From positions 163,099 to 227,098 of the forward strand of contig NZ_BDAZ01000025.1 in NCBI RefSeq assembly GCF_001612725.1: 64,000 nt of DNA. Direction: 5' to 3'. The stretch comes from Nocardia anaemiae NBRC 100462. GTDB taxonomy: Bacteria; Actinomycetota; Actinomycetes; Mycobacteriales; Mycobacteriaceae. The notes below the pieces were generated by a model. It ran no database searches. It saw nothing but the letters and a program-made list of their open reading frames with translations, and was not told where the DNA came from. The position numbers and the translations under genes were made by a program. Below are positions 36,098-44,529 of this stretch, piece after piece (the stretch's first letter is position 1; every line of letters starts with the position of its first letter).

Positions 36098-36103
36098 GGG
36101 CGC

Positions 36104-36682
36104 ATGGACCCCGAAACAGATGACGTGCTCGACGCGGTCGGCCCGCGGCTGCGTGCGTTACGGCGCGAGCGCGGCATCACCCTCGCCGACCTCGCGACGA
36201 CGACCGGCGTCTCCGAGAGCACACTGTCCCGGCTGGAGAGCGGGCAGCGCCGGGCAACCCTCGAGTTGCTGCTGCCGCTCGCTCGCACCTACGACGTGCC
36301 GTTGGACGACCTCGTCGGTGCGCCCCGCACCGGCGATCCCCGAATCCATCTGAAACCGATCCGGCGGTTCGGGATGATCTTCGTGCCGCTGTCCCGGCGG
36401 CCTGGCGGGGTGCACGCGTTCAAGATGATCATTCCCGCGCGTCCGGCGCCGCTGGAGCCGACGCCGCAGACGCACGACGGCTTCGAGTGGCTGTATGTGC
36501 TCGACGGCCGCCTCCGATTGGTAGTCGGCGAGCGCGACCTGACCTTGCCGCCCGGCGAGGCCGCGGAATTCGACACCTCCCTACCGCACTGGCTGGGCAG
36601 CGCCGACGGCGGCACGGTCGAGCTGCTCATCCTGTTCGGCGTGCAGGGTCTGCGATCGCATGTACACGCCGCCCCTCGGTGA
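36104..36682 (+). CDS. XRE-cupin transcriptional regulator
   Basis: 192 residues. An N-terminal XRE helix-turn-helix (LRALRRERGITLADLATTTGVSESTLSRLESGQRRATL) is followed by a C-terminal cupin domain (TPQTHDGFEWLYVLDGRLRLVVGERDLTLPPGEAAEFD, then LPHWLGSADG). Such regulators sense small molecules through the cupin pocket and usually control a divergent enzyme operon, here the methyltransferase, DinB and epoxide hydrolase genes. Confidence 0.9.
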   Translation: MDPETDDVLDAVGPRLRALRRERGITLADLATTTGVSESTLSRLESGQRRATLELLLPLARTYDVPLDDLVGAPRTGDPRIHLKPIRRFGMIFVPLSRRPGGVHAFKMIIPARPAPLEPTPQTHDGFEWLYVLDGRLRLVVGERDLTLPPGEAAEFDTSLPHWLGSADGGTVELLILFGVQGLRSHVHAAPR

Positions 36683-36958
36683 GCCTCACGCGGCGCCGAG
36701 GCGACCAGGTCGCTGATCGGATATGGGGGTCCCAGTAGGAACGGAACAGAGAACCGGTGTAGCTGTCAGAATTTTTGGGGCGCTTCATCCTCCGTTCCCG
36801 ACGCTACGACGAGGCTGCGAGTGAGCGGTCAGACTGCGGTGCTGGCGGCTTCCTGGAGGGCCTGCCGGAGCTGGTCGAGACCGGGGCCCCGGCCGGGGTG
36901 CGGTAGATCCGGCAGGAGAGCGAGGGCGCGCGCGGTGCCACCCAACGCGTCACCAGAC
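36683..36958. other. 276-bp gap holding a possible shifted tail of the resolvase-like gene
   Basis: On the minus strand just past the stop at 36959, the adjacent frame reads SGDALGGTARALALLPDLPH then LDQLRQALQEAAST to a stop near 36828. This is plausible protein sequence without its own start. A frameshift may therefore have cut the resolvase-like gene short. The rest holds nothing. Confidence 0.3.
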
Positions 36959-37282
36959 TCAGGGGCGGACTTCTTGTACTGCGGCTTCGGCTCGTGCCTC
37001 GAGGATCGCGAGGAGGACCATGCGGCACACGGACATGCCAGGCAGGTGTCCGGGGAGCGTCAGCACGGAGTGTGCCTCGGCTCGCCGGCATTCCCGGACG
37101 AGATCGACGAACGCTGGGGGCAGTGTCGCGTTCTGTGGTGCCGGCTCGTGGAATACGGTGCCCAGCGCATACCCGAGTGATCTGGCGGCAGCCCGCAGTA
37201 TGTTGTCGGCGGACTTCGGGTCGCGGTCACTCAGCAGATCGTCGCGCACGTATCCGTAGGCAAGAGGTAATAAAGCAGTCAT
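36959..37282 (-). CDS. resolvase-like protein lacking the catalytic serine
   Basis: 107 residues from the ATG at 37282. LAYGYVRDDLLSDRD, LGYALGTVFHEPAPQ, FVDLVRECRRAEAHSVLTLP and HLPGM follow the fold of the N-terminal catalytic domain of serine recombinases. The serine that would follow the Y-x-R motif is absent, so it should not recombine DNA. Such stand-alone domains are frequent in nocardiae and may regulate. It follows a small Cys-rich gene by 20 bases. A frameshifted tail may be missing. Confidence 0.5.
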   Translation of the reverse strand: MTALLPLAYGYVRDDLLSDRDPKSADNILRAAARSLGYALGTVFHEPAPQNATLPPAFVDLVRECRRAEAHSVLTLPGHLPGMSVCRMVLLAILEARAEAAVQEVRP

Positions 37283-37302
37283 CGAAGCGCACGGCTTGCC
37301 AC

Positions 37303-37617
37303 TCAGGTCGCAGCCGCCTCCTGCCGGTGGTTCCCCGTTGCAACGATCTCGCGGGACACACGCCACAACGGTGGCTGCCGTGGATCGGCGCCGACTTTGA
37401 AGACCGGACACCTGTTCTGGCGGGGACTCAGCTGGAAGTGCACACCGGACGAGGGAACCCACTCGAGATCCTCGAACGCGCAGGCGGAACACGCGCAGGT
37501 CAGAGGCCCGAAGAGCTTATCGCAGGCCACGAAACGACGGATCGGCAAAGTGTCTTCGACACAACGGGCGCTGTCGTCGCTGACACTGTCTGGGTACTGG
37601 GCATTCGATGAGAACAT
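37303..37617 (-). CDS. small Cys-containing protein, unknown function
   Basis: 104 residues from the ATG at 37617. It has six Cys residues, including CACSAC near residue 42, which might bind metal. It has hydrophilic composition, no membrane helix and no recognised family. It precedes the resolvase-like gene on the same strand, suggesting a two-gene unit. Confidence 0.45.
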   Translation of the reverse strand: MFSSNAQYPDSVSDDSARCVEDTLPIRRFVACDKLFGPLTCACSACAFEDLEWVPSSGVHFQLSPRQNRCPVFKVGADPRQPPLWRVSREIVATGNHRQEAAAT

Positions 37618-37804
37618 GAAAGCCTCCGCGGGACGGTGCTGGTGGATTTCGTTTCAGCATCGTCCGTCCGGAGTACTCCCACGAGGGTCGAATGACCGGG
37701 GACATACCTGTTTTCTCGGGCGGGCCTTCGTCGGCGCAGGCGTAACAGGTCATTCCGCGAATCGTCATGCGGAGATATTGCGCATCCTGAGCTGACACGT
37801 CGCT

Positions 37805-38472
37805 TCAGGCCGGTTCGGTTCCGGTCCTGGCGACCACTTTCCTCGACGTCTGTTGGCGCCGCGGAGGTGTCGTGTATTCCTTGAACTGCCGCGCCCCTTG
37901 TACGGAGTGAGCAGGCCGTCGATACCGTGATAGCCCTGGTCCGCCAGGACGATCTATCCGCCGCGCTCGAGCTCGGCCACGATCTGCCAGATCCAGGCGG
38001 CCTTCGTATCGTGCACGCTGTCGGGCGATGCACCCGACACCCACACGACATCCCCGTCGGGTGTGGCGATGACCTGCACGTTCATCCCGTGGTGGCGGTG
38101 TCCTCCCGAGTAGTAGGGCCGGTCGGCGGCCACCCGCTCGATCGGGATCAGCGTTCCGTCCAGGATCAGATAGGCGTGCCCGTCGGTTTCCGCCTGCTTC
38201 AGCGCCGACCGCAACTTCGGGGCACGGGCAGCCAGCAATTCCACGGTCTCGCCGACGTAACGCCATGCGGTGGTCGTCGAGAGGTCGAACCCGCCCCCGA
38301 GACCGGCGTAGGTCTCGGCTTGACGCAGGTGGCCCAGCACGAGCAGGGCTTGCCGGCCCGGGTCGAGCTTGCGCCAGGCCGAGCCGATCGCGCGGCGGTG
38401 CCGACGGATCAGCCCGGCGACGAAGTGAAAAGTCCGACGTGACAACGGCAGCGCGGAACAGTAGAACAACAC
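37805..38472 (-). mobile_element. decayed IS5-type transposase gene
   Basis: The minus strand reads an IS5/DDE_4-type transposase. A helix-turn-helix segment (LGHLRQAETYAGLGGGFDLSTTTAWRYV) is followed by the DDE core: ILDGTLIPIERVAADRPYYS (first Asp) and VSGASPDSVHDTKAAW (second region). An in-frame TAG interrupts it at 37954-37956 after ELERGG. The reading then continues IVLADQGYHGIDGLLTPYKG before losing the expected C-terminus (RGPGERANAQLK-type) altogether. It is inactive. The N-terminal part is near complete. Confidence 0.75.
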
Positions 38473-38474
38473 GT

Positions 38475-38527
38475 GAAGCCTCTGGTACTCAGCAGTTTTG
38501 GTCGACAGCTGATTTACCAGGGGCTTC
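38475..38527. repeat. inverted repeat upstream of the IS5-type gene
   Basis: GAAGCCTCTGGTA (38475-38487) pairs with TACCAGGGGCTTC (38515-38527) with one mismatch. It lies just outside the transposase start. It may be the subterminal repeat of the insertion sequence or its promoter control. No matching copy was seen at the other end, where the element is truncated. Confidence 0.45.
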
Positions 38528-38604
38528 GCCCATCCTCACACTGACACGCCATACCAATCACACTGAGGCACAGCCTCCTTCAGTCAGGATGAAAAAGGCT
38601 CACT

Positions 38605-38633
38605 AAATGTGGAAGAAATATCACTTCCATTTG
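38605..38633 (-). terminator. weak hairpin after the triterpene cyclase gene
   Basis: TGGAAG (38610-38615) and CTTCCA (38624-38629) form a 6-bp stem with an 8-base loop. A/T stretches flank it on both sides immediately past the cyclase stop at 38635. It could end transcription of the cyclase. Confidence 0.4.
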
Positions 38634-38634
38634 A

Positions 38635-40599
38635 TCAATTATTGGCGCGCAACCACTCCGCGAATGCCCACAATGGGAAATAGTGCCGAAAGTTGTCGTA
38701 GTTAAGCATCGTGGTCCGACCGAAGACTCCGTTGTAGCCCTCGCGCATAAAATGACCGTCGCCGTGCTGGCGCTCGATCAGAAAGCGGATGCCATTCCTA
38801 ACCCCTGGGTGGGCGGAGTAACCAGCCCGTATCAGAGCCAGCAACGCCCAGGCGGTCATCACCACCTGGCTTCCCTGCGACGGCACATACCGCCTGCTGA
38901 TGCAGCTCTCCGGAGCCTCCCCCCAACCATTGTCGTCCTGCTGGATAGACAACAGAAATGCGCAAGCTCGTTCGATGCTTTGGTGTCCAACAGGCACTCC
39001 TGCCGCGAGGAGACCCCAGACGCCGAACCAGGTGCCGTAGGTGAAGCAGACCCCCCAACAACCTTCGAAGCTGCCATCGTTCCGCTGCGAGTCGAGCAGA
39101 TATTGTCGACCGGCGGTGATCGGTCGTTCCAGGGACTCTGCTATATGAGGAAAGTGCGTCCCGGCGAGGGCGAAGGCTTGGAGAACCGAGCTCGTGCACT
39201 CCACGTATGTGCGTTCGATAACTACGTCATCGAAGACCTGGGTCGGATTGAACCATTCCAGCCATCTCGGCCCCCGGATAGGCTCATAACTTGCCCAGCC
39301 ACCGTCGGGGTTTTGCCAGGACAGCAACAGACGGACAGCAGCGAACAGCCTCTCTTCGCCGATACTCGGTTCGAGACCGAGATCCTCACCAATCAGTGCG
39401 GCTTTGAAACCCTCAGCTGTGCAGTCGGCCACCGGCCAGCCTTGTCGGCCGACCGAGAACGGCCAGCTGCCTCGGGAGAGCTCTCTGTAGTACTTGCGGT
39501 GGTAGGGCGGGTCTTCGAGGATCTGATTCTCGTCGACGAACCGGAACGCCGATGCGATCATCCGGCTGTTGGAATACGAGGCATCGACGGACCCGGCAGC
39601 GTTGAGCGCCTGCAGCGAGAATGCAGTGTCCCACAATTGCGCCGAGCTGTAGCCTTGCATGCTGGTAGTGTCTTCGGTCTCCCAGAGATATTCGTTCAGC
39701 ATCACCATTCCCGTCGCAAATTCTTGGCCACCCGGATCTCGAAAGTGATGTACCAAAGCGTTCAGTATGGCGTCGACCGGGCCGAGGCCTAAGCCCGACG
39801 TCACGCGGTCCTCATACTGAATGTGCTCCACGATCACGTCCAGCGCCTTCTTTCTCAGAAAGCTCGGCACGCACTTCTCGAACAGTTGCTGGACCGCGGC
39901 GGTTGCACGGAAGATACGGGTCACCGGCCGATAGTTGTCCGTTGCTGCGATACTAGACCGATGCTTTCTCCAGTCGATCTGATCGTAGCCTTGGGGGTAC
40001 AGCTCTTCCCGCAGTTCCTGAATTGTCTTATCGAGCGGCCCATGCTTGCGCATCCCATACAGCCAGGACATGGGTAGGGCCACCTGCCGTGCTTGGCAAA
40101 ACGTCCGGCGGGGGTGGAGGAGTGACGAGTACGGCAGGAGCCAGACCTCGGGTGGGAGAGGATGAATTCCCTCGTAGTCGTACAGGCCCAACAAGCACAG
40201 CGAGAATTTTCCCCAGGACGCCGAGCGTAGCGGAGTGCCGTTCTCATGGATCCACTCGCGCAGTCGCACGACTGTGGGTTCTCGCACGTCTTCACCCAGG
40301 ATGCGCAGTGCAACGTACCCAATGACAGAGGTGAAAACCGTTCCAGCACCGCCCTCATACAACCCTATGCTGCCATCGGAGTTGACGGTGGACATTAGAT
40401 GCCTGCGGATACGTGCAACTCTATCGATAGGCAGGCGGTACCCGGAAATCTGGCACAACACCACGTACATCGGCAGCAGGAATGCCGGACCACCATAGTG
40501 ACCGCGCCAGCTGCCATCTGGTTCCTGACGCCTCTCCAGATTGTCGATGGCCCTTCGCAGCGCTTCGGCTGCCAAATCCTCCAACCTCGCAGGATTCAT
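38635..40599 (-). CDS. triterpene cyclase with oxidosqualene-cyclase motif
   Basis: 654 residues from the ATG at 40599 (GAGGAG upstream). The whole length matches the squalene/oxidosqualene cyclase family. The N-terminus has QEPDGSWRGHYGGPAFLLP. The middle has LPPEVWLLPYSSLLHPRRTF and VALPMSWLYGMR. QW-type repeats occur (QNPDGGWASYE, QRNDGSFEGCWGV, QQDDNGWGEAPE), and the end reads DNFRHYFPLWAFAEW. The catalytic acid motif is WPVADCTAEGF, the DCTAE form of eukaryotic oxidosqualene cyclases, not the DxDDT of bacterial squalene-hopene cyclases. It is shorter than plant and animal enzymes (~730-760). Predicted product: a sterol-like or arborane-type triterpenol. No squalene epoxidase gene is seen in the window. 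Confidence 0.88.
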   Translation of the reverse strand: MNPARLEDLAAEALRRAIDNLERRQEPDGSWRGHYGGPAFLLPMYVVLCQISGYRLPIDRVARIRRHLMSTVNSDGSIGLYEGGAGTVFTSVIGYVALRILGEDVREPTVVRLREWIHENGTPLRSASWGKFSLCLLGLYDYEGIHPLPPEVWLLPYSSLLHPRRTFCQARQVALPMSWLYGMRKHGPLDKTIQELREELYPQGYDQIDWRKHRSSIAATDNYRPVTRIFRATAAVQQLFEKCVPSFLRKKALDVIVEHIQYEDRVTSGLGLGPVDAILNALVHHFRDPGGQEFATGMVMLNEYLWETEDTTSMQGYSSAQLWDTAFSLQALNAAGSVDASYSNSRMIASAFRFVDENQILEDPPYHRKYYRELSRGSWPFSVGRQGWPVADCTAEGFKAALIGEDLGLEPSIGEERLFAAVRLLLSWQNPDGGWASYEPIRGPRWLEWFNPTQVFDDVVIERTYVECTSSVLQAFALAGTHFPHIAESLERPITAGRQYLLDSQRNDGSFEGCWGVCFTYGTWFGVWGLLAAGVPVGHQSIERACAFLLSIQQDDNGWGEAPESCISRRYVPSQGSQVVMTAWALLALIRAGYSAHPGVRNGIRFLIERQHGDGHFMREGYNGVFGRTTMLNYDNFRHYFPLWAFAEWLRANN

Positions 40600-40789
40600 A
40601 ACCGTCGACTCCTCACCGATGTCCTGGGGTTCGCCGCAAAAACACTCCCCGACTGGTACCTGACCGCCGCCCAGCATCGATCAGTGGTTGCGCGATCAAT
40701 CGCTCTGCTCAATCGTTTCTGCCGATCCGTGCGCCTATACAGCTGCCGGGTTGCATGAGGTTGTGGCGTGTCCACGACACCCCTTCTCT

Positions 40790-41050
40790 TTAAGTTGCAT
40801 CTACTACTCGACTGACGGATTCGGTATGTGAATGCCGGCTGTCGGAGATTGATTTCCGCCGCAGATCCCGGTCAGCTATCACCGCGATCACCGGAGAAGC
40901 CAGAAAAAACATGCTGTAGCTGATGAGTCCTATGGCGATAGCGAGCGTTAGCCCAGGCGATGCCACGATGATGGCGCCGATGCCTACCGACAAAGAAATA
41001 GTGCCCAAAACGGTCTCGCGGCGGCTACGCGCAGCGCGCCCAAGCCGGAA
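40790..41050 (-). pseudogene. frameshifted C-terminal tail of the glycosyltransferase
   Basis: The frame next to the glycosyltransferase reads LGRAARSRRETVLGTISLSV, then two membrane helices (IIVASPGLTLAIAIGLISYSMFFLASPVIAVIA) and a basic tail. The glycosyltransferase frame itself turns to junk (ALRVAAARPFWALFLCR) and stops at the same place. Joining the frames at about 41035-41050 restores a normal ending. Confidence 0.6.
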
Positions 41051-42666
41051 GGCAACGAGCGGAACTTGTTGGTGCGCTGCCAATGTGCAGGTAATCCGAT
41101 GTCAGCGGCAAAAGCAGCGACAGCGATCACGCAGGTCAGCGCGGCGGTGGCGATCTCCCCACCGACCGCTTGCCGCCAGGTCGAGTGAAGCACATGACGA
41201 TAGGTCAGCGCCCGCATGGCCTTCCGCGACGCCGCCATAGCAATTAGGGCGGTCCAGGCCGGTACTAGAAGAGGGAGCGAGTCCTGATTCCAGGCGGCCG
41301 CGGCGACCAAGGCTATCGAGAGCGCGATGAGTACCAGTTGAAGGCCCGCCAGTCCTATGGACAACCCATGTACCGCGTGGTGCATCCGCTGGCGGACCGT
41401 GAGTGCAGAGGGAAACCTCGCTGGACCAGGTACAAACAGTCGCCAATGTGTCCGAAACTCCTGCACTGGACCATAGGTCCACCGGAACCGCTGCTTCTTG
41501 TAGCACGCGTATGTCTCTGGGATCAGCCCCCTGCCATAGGCCTTTGTCAAATAGACGGATCGGTACCCGAGGGCATGAATGCGGATGGCCAGTTCGGAAT
41601 CTTCGGTCAGACACCACTCGGCCCAGCCTCCGGCCTCCAGTAGCGCGTTGCGGCGAATTAGTGACATGGTTCCCACAGTCAAACCGGCACCATGTTCATC
41701 CAACGACACCATGGACGTTTGAAAGAACATCGCATACTCGGTGTTGGCCATTCTCCCGAATACTGAGTCGCTGTAGTCACGATAGGCGTGCGGACATTGA
41801 ACGAATCCCATCTCCGGATCATCAAAAAAGCCGACCGTGTGCTTCAGCCAATCTGGATCAACGTGGTAGTCGGCATCCACCACCGCAACAAGCTCGGCAG
41901 TCGGATCCGTGCGCTGCAGAGCCCAGTTCAGTGCACCGGCTTTCGCGCCGGTTATACCCATGACGTGCAGGAAGCGGAACTTGGGCCCGAGACGACGGCA
42001 ATGCTCCTCAACCGGCCGCCACAACGTCTCGTCCGCTGTATTGTTGTCGATCACCAATACCTCGAAGGCCGCGTATCGCAACTGCGACAACACGTTTAGG
42101 GTCTCGATTACCAAATCTGGCGGCTCAGCATGCGTCGGAACACGAATCGAGACCCTTGATGGCCGATTATCTGGTTTCCAACCTGCAAGCGGCTCGGCCC
42201 GCCTGGTCCACTGCTGCCGGAGCAGAACCTCCCAATGCTCGAAGACATTAATAATATGAGCCGGAAGAACTATCAAACCCGCCACAGCCATGACTATCAG
42301 TAGCAACCATGTCACCATGTTGGTGTGCGATAAGATCAAAAAGCGCGTTACCCATAGGATCTGACTGACAATCATCAAAAGAAAAGAAATCCATACCGCC
42401 ATTCCAACCACTCGAAACTGTGACCATCTTAGAATCGCGAGCGCGGTCGCCGCCATCCCGATGGTCGCGATCGCCGCCGCAGTAAACCAATCGCAACCCA
42501 ACACACATGCAGTTGCGGCGCCGACTCCGTGCGATACCGGTATCGCCATCAGAGATGGCCGTCGCGTCATCGGCCTACGCCAGCTTGAAGCTAGAAATCC
42601 GATACTCACCAAATGGGCAATCGACGTCTCGACCAGCCCAGCACTAATCCATACGTTGAAGCTCAT
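40984..42666 (-). CDS. membrane family-2 glycosyltransferase (cellulose-synthase-like), frameshifted near its end
   Basis: 560 residues as read. Four or five N-terminal membrane helices precede a GT-A domain with VSIRVPTHAEPPDLV, VVDADYHVDPDW (metal-binding Asp-x-Asp), LTEDSELAIRI (catalytic acid region) and KKQRFRWTYGP (QxxRW, acceptor or product site). C-terminal helices follow. These are processive-type GT2 motifs as in cellulose, hyaluronan and glucan synthases. The natural end lies in the next frame (40790-41050). It is upstream of the cyclase on the same strand, so it may sugar-decorate the envelope or the triterpenoid. The latter is speculation. Confidence 0.8.
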   Translation of the reverse strand: MSFNVWISAGLVETSIAHLVSIGFLASSWRRPMTRRPSLMAIPVSHGVGAATACVLGCDWFTAAAIATIGMAATALAILRWSQFRVVGMAVWISFLLMIVSQILWVTRFLILSHTNMVTWLLLIVMAVAGLIVLPAHIINVFEHWEVLLRQQWTRRAEPLAGWKPDNRPSRVSIRVPTHAEPPDLVIETLNVLSQLRYAAFEVLVIDNNTADETLWRPVEEHCRRLGPKFRFLHVMGITGAKAGALNWALQRTDPTAELVAVVDADYHVDPDWLKHTVGFFDDPEMGFVQCPHAYRDYSDSVFGRMANTEYAMFFQTSMVSLDEHGAGLTVGTMSLIRRNALLEAGGWAEWCLTEDSELAIRIHALGYRSVYLTKAYGRGLIPETYACYKKQRFRWTYGPVQEFRTHWRLFVPGPARFPSALTVRQRMHHAVHGLSIGLAGLQLVLIALSIALVAAAAWNQDSLPLLVPAWTALIAMAASRKAMRALTYRHVLHSTWRQAVGGEIATAALTCVIAVAAFAADIGLPAHWQRTNKFRSLPSGLGALRVAAARPFWALFLCR

Positions 42667-42776
42667 CGCCCCTCCAGTTTTGCATTTACAAACTTGATTT
42701 CGAAGAAATCGGCATTCTGCGCGCAGAATGGGTTCAACTCATAACTGATCTTTAACGCGATCGGTATCTATTGCGG

Positions 42777-42842
42777 ATGCAGCTCATCCTGGAGATCGAG
42801 GCTCTCGGCTACAAAGGCGGGCTGAACCTGCTCTACCGCTAC
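42777..42842 (+). pseudogene. ISL3-type transposase fragment
   Basis: MQLILEIEALGYKGGLNLLYRY matches the 'I..EIRALGYTGS.NLL.RYI' segment near the C-terminal third of ISL3 transposases. Only about 22 residues survive. It marks an old insertion. Confidence 0.45.
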
Positions 42843-42954
42843 GATCGAACTTGGGGGGACGTGGTCACCTTCGCCAGTCACATCATCTCAGCTCGCAGGA
42901 TATTTCCTTTCCTGACCTCACCGACCGCCTCGAATATGGTCGATGCATTTGGGT

Positions 42955-43425
42955 TCAGTCGACCGGTCTGCGCTCCATCCGCCGCACTGCAAGCTGCCAG
43001 CAGGTCAGGCCGAATAGGACGAGAACACCGAGATGAAAGAGGTCGACCAGACCGTCGAAGCCGAACACCCGCATGTCTGACCTGAGGTGCAGAAATCCAG
43101 CTGGATACGACGCCGCGCTGCGATGTGGGCACCTGGTCGCCAATCATTGCGGTCAGCGACGCGCAAGCGATGCTGAAACCGATGATCACCATCGACCAGC
43201 ACATACCCTGCGTTGCCAATTATCTTGGCGCAGAACGGTTCCTATGCCAAGGCTGGTGTTGAGTTGAGAGGGCAGGATCAGCTGGAACGACGTCAACTGC
43301 GCCATCCAGATTCCCAGCCGTGCAAGGGCGAAGGCAGCGATCCAGCCGTGGCTGACTTGTCGCGCAGGGCTGCCGCAGATCGGGGCCGTGGCACTGTCCG
43401 CGGCTGAGGTGTTGGTGTCGTTCAT
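42955..43425 (-). pseudogene. broken membrane transporter fragments (MFS-like)
   Basis: From 43425 the minus strand reads an MFS start: MNDTNTSAADSATAPICGSP, then HGWIAAFALARLGIWMAQLT and LILPSQL. A shifted frame then reads MVIIGFSIACASLTAMIGDQVPTSQRG, a typical MFS loop. A third frame ends FHLGVLVLFGLTCWQLAVRRMERR, more like an ABC-2 permease end. At least two breaks exist, and parts of two transporters may be joined. Confidence 0.5.
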
Positions 43426-43579
43426 GCTGGCTTTCGGTCGAGCGGAATGGGCGTCCCGAATTCGGTTGCCCAGCACAGCAGCTCGGGTATGAGAGCGGTG
43501 AAGCTCCCCCACCCGAACCGTGTACCCCGGCTGTCATAGGAAGCGCTGTGCGAGTGTGGGTTCGACCGCACGATGCCGG

Positions 43580-44167
43580 TCAGTGAGTGGGCAGCGGCGC
43601 GCTGATCTCTCCTGCGGCGTGCAGGGTGCTGTAGGCCTGGGCCAGCGCGACGATGGCGGCAGGAACGCCGAGGATCACCGCGCCGAGGATGGGTCCCACC
43701 GCCGCGCCCAGAGCCAGTCCCGGTATGCAGCCCCCGATTGCGCCGACAACTGCACCGACTGCGCAGCCGCCAACGAGTCCGACGACACCGCCGACCATGG
43801 TGCCCACGGTGGCGGCCAGCATGAACTCATTGGCGGCCTGATTGAGCGCGTTGTTGATATCGGTTTGTCCGTCGATGTCGGTTGCAGTGGCCACCGCCGA
43901 CTGCGGCTGGTCGGGCACAACCGCGATGTCTGGCTGTGGGCGAAGGGCGATACCGGTGTCAGGGGCGTCGAGAGCTGCGGCAACCCGAGTGTCGACGGCG
44001 GTCTGGGGTGCAACCTGGTCCGGGGTTGCGGCTGTCGCCGTGGCGGCCGGGGACAGCGGAGATTCGGCCGAGGCATTGGTGGCGGTGATCGTGTTTTCAC
44101 CGGCCAGTACCGCGATCGCGATGGCGGTGGTTGCGACTGCGAGACGAGTGCGGGATGTGTGATGCAC
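43580..44167 (-). CDS. secreted/membrane glycine-zipper protein, unknown function
   Basis: 195 residues. A signal peptide (LAVATTAIAIAVLAG...ASAES) is followed by an Ala/Pro/Thr-rich stretch and a C-terminal hydrophobic region packed with GxxxG (VGTMVGGVVGLVGGCAVGAVVG, then AIGGCIPGLALGAAVGPILG) containing two Cys. Proteins of this layout are common in Nocardia and may insert in the cell envelope as oligomers. No enzyme motif is seen. It stands alone. Confidence 0.65.
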   Translation of the reverse strand: MHHTSRTRLAVATTAIAIAVLAGENTITATNASAESPLSPAATATAATPDQVAPQTAVDTRVAAALDAPDTGIALRPQPDIAVVPDQPQSAVATATDIDGQTDINNALNQAANEFMLAATVGTMVGGVVGLVGGCAVGAVVGAIGGCIPGLALGAAVGPILGAVILGVPAAIVALAQAYSTLHAAGEISAPLPTH

Positions 44168-44529
44168 GAGACATTTCCCTTGTGTAAAATTCTGTTACAT
44201 TTTCGATGAGCCGTGAGACGTGGTGATCCGCGAAAGCCGCATGCGACTGGATAAGATCTGAGGCTTTGTTGTGAGGGGTATCGGTGTCGTGCCCTCGAGC
44301 GGATCCGGTCTTCGAACTCCGGCTGTGGCGAGATTCAATCAGCACTCACCCGACAGGCATAGGGGGATTTCTGTCAGCACGGGGGGCATCTGCGTCACAA
44401 CTCGAACCGCAGGTCTATTTCTGCAGGTAGATCCTTCGATTCGAATGCCACTGGCATTATTTTGCCGCGCGGCGACGGGTATGCCGCCGGCGTACCCGGG
44501 CGGCGGCATCGCCGAGCGCGGCCAGCCTG
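44168..44529. other. 362-bp intergenic stretch
   Basis: No gene was recognised. TGTAAAATTCTGTTACA at about 44184-44200 is A+T-rich and partly palindromic (TGTAA...TTACA), lying close to the start of the glycine-zipper gene. It could be an operator or promoter element. Confidence 0.3.
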
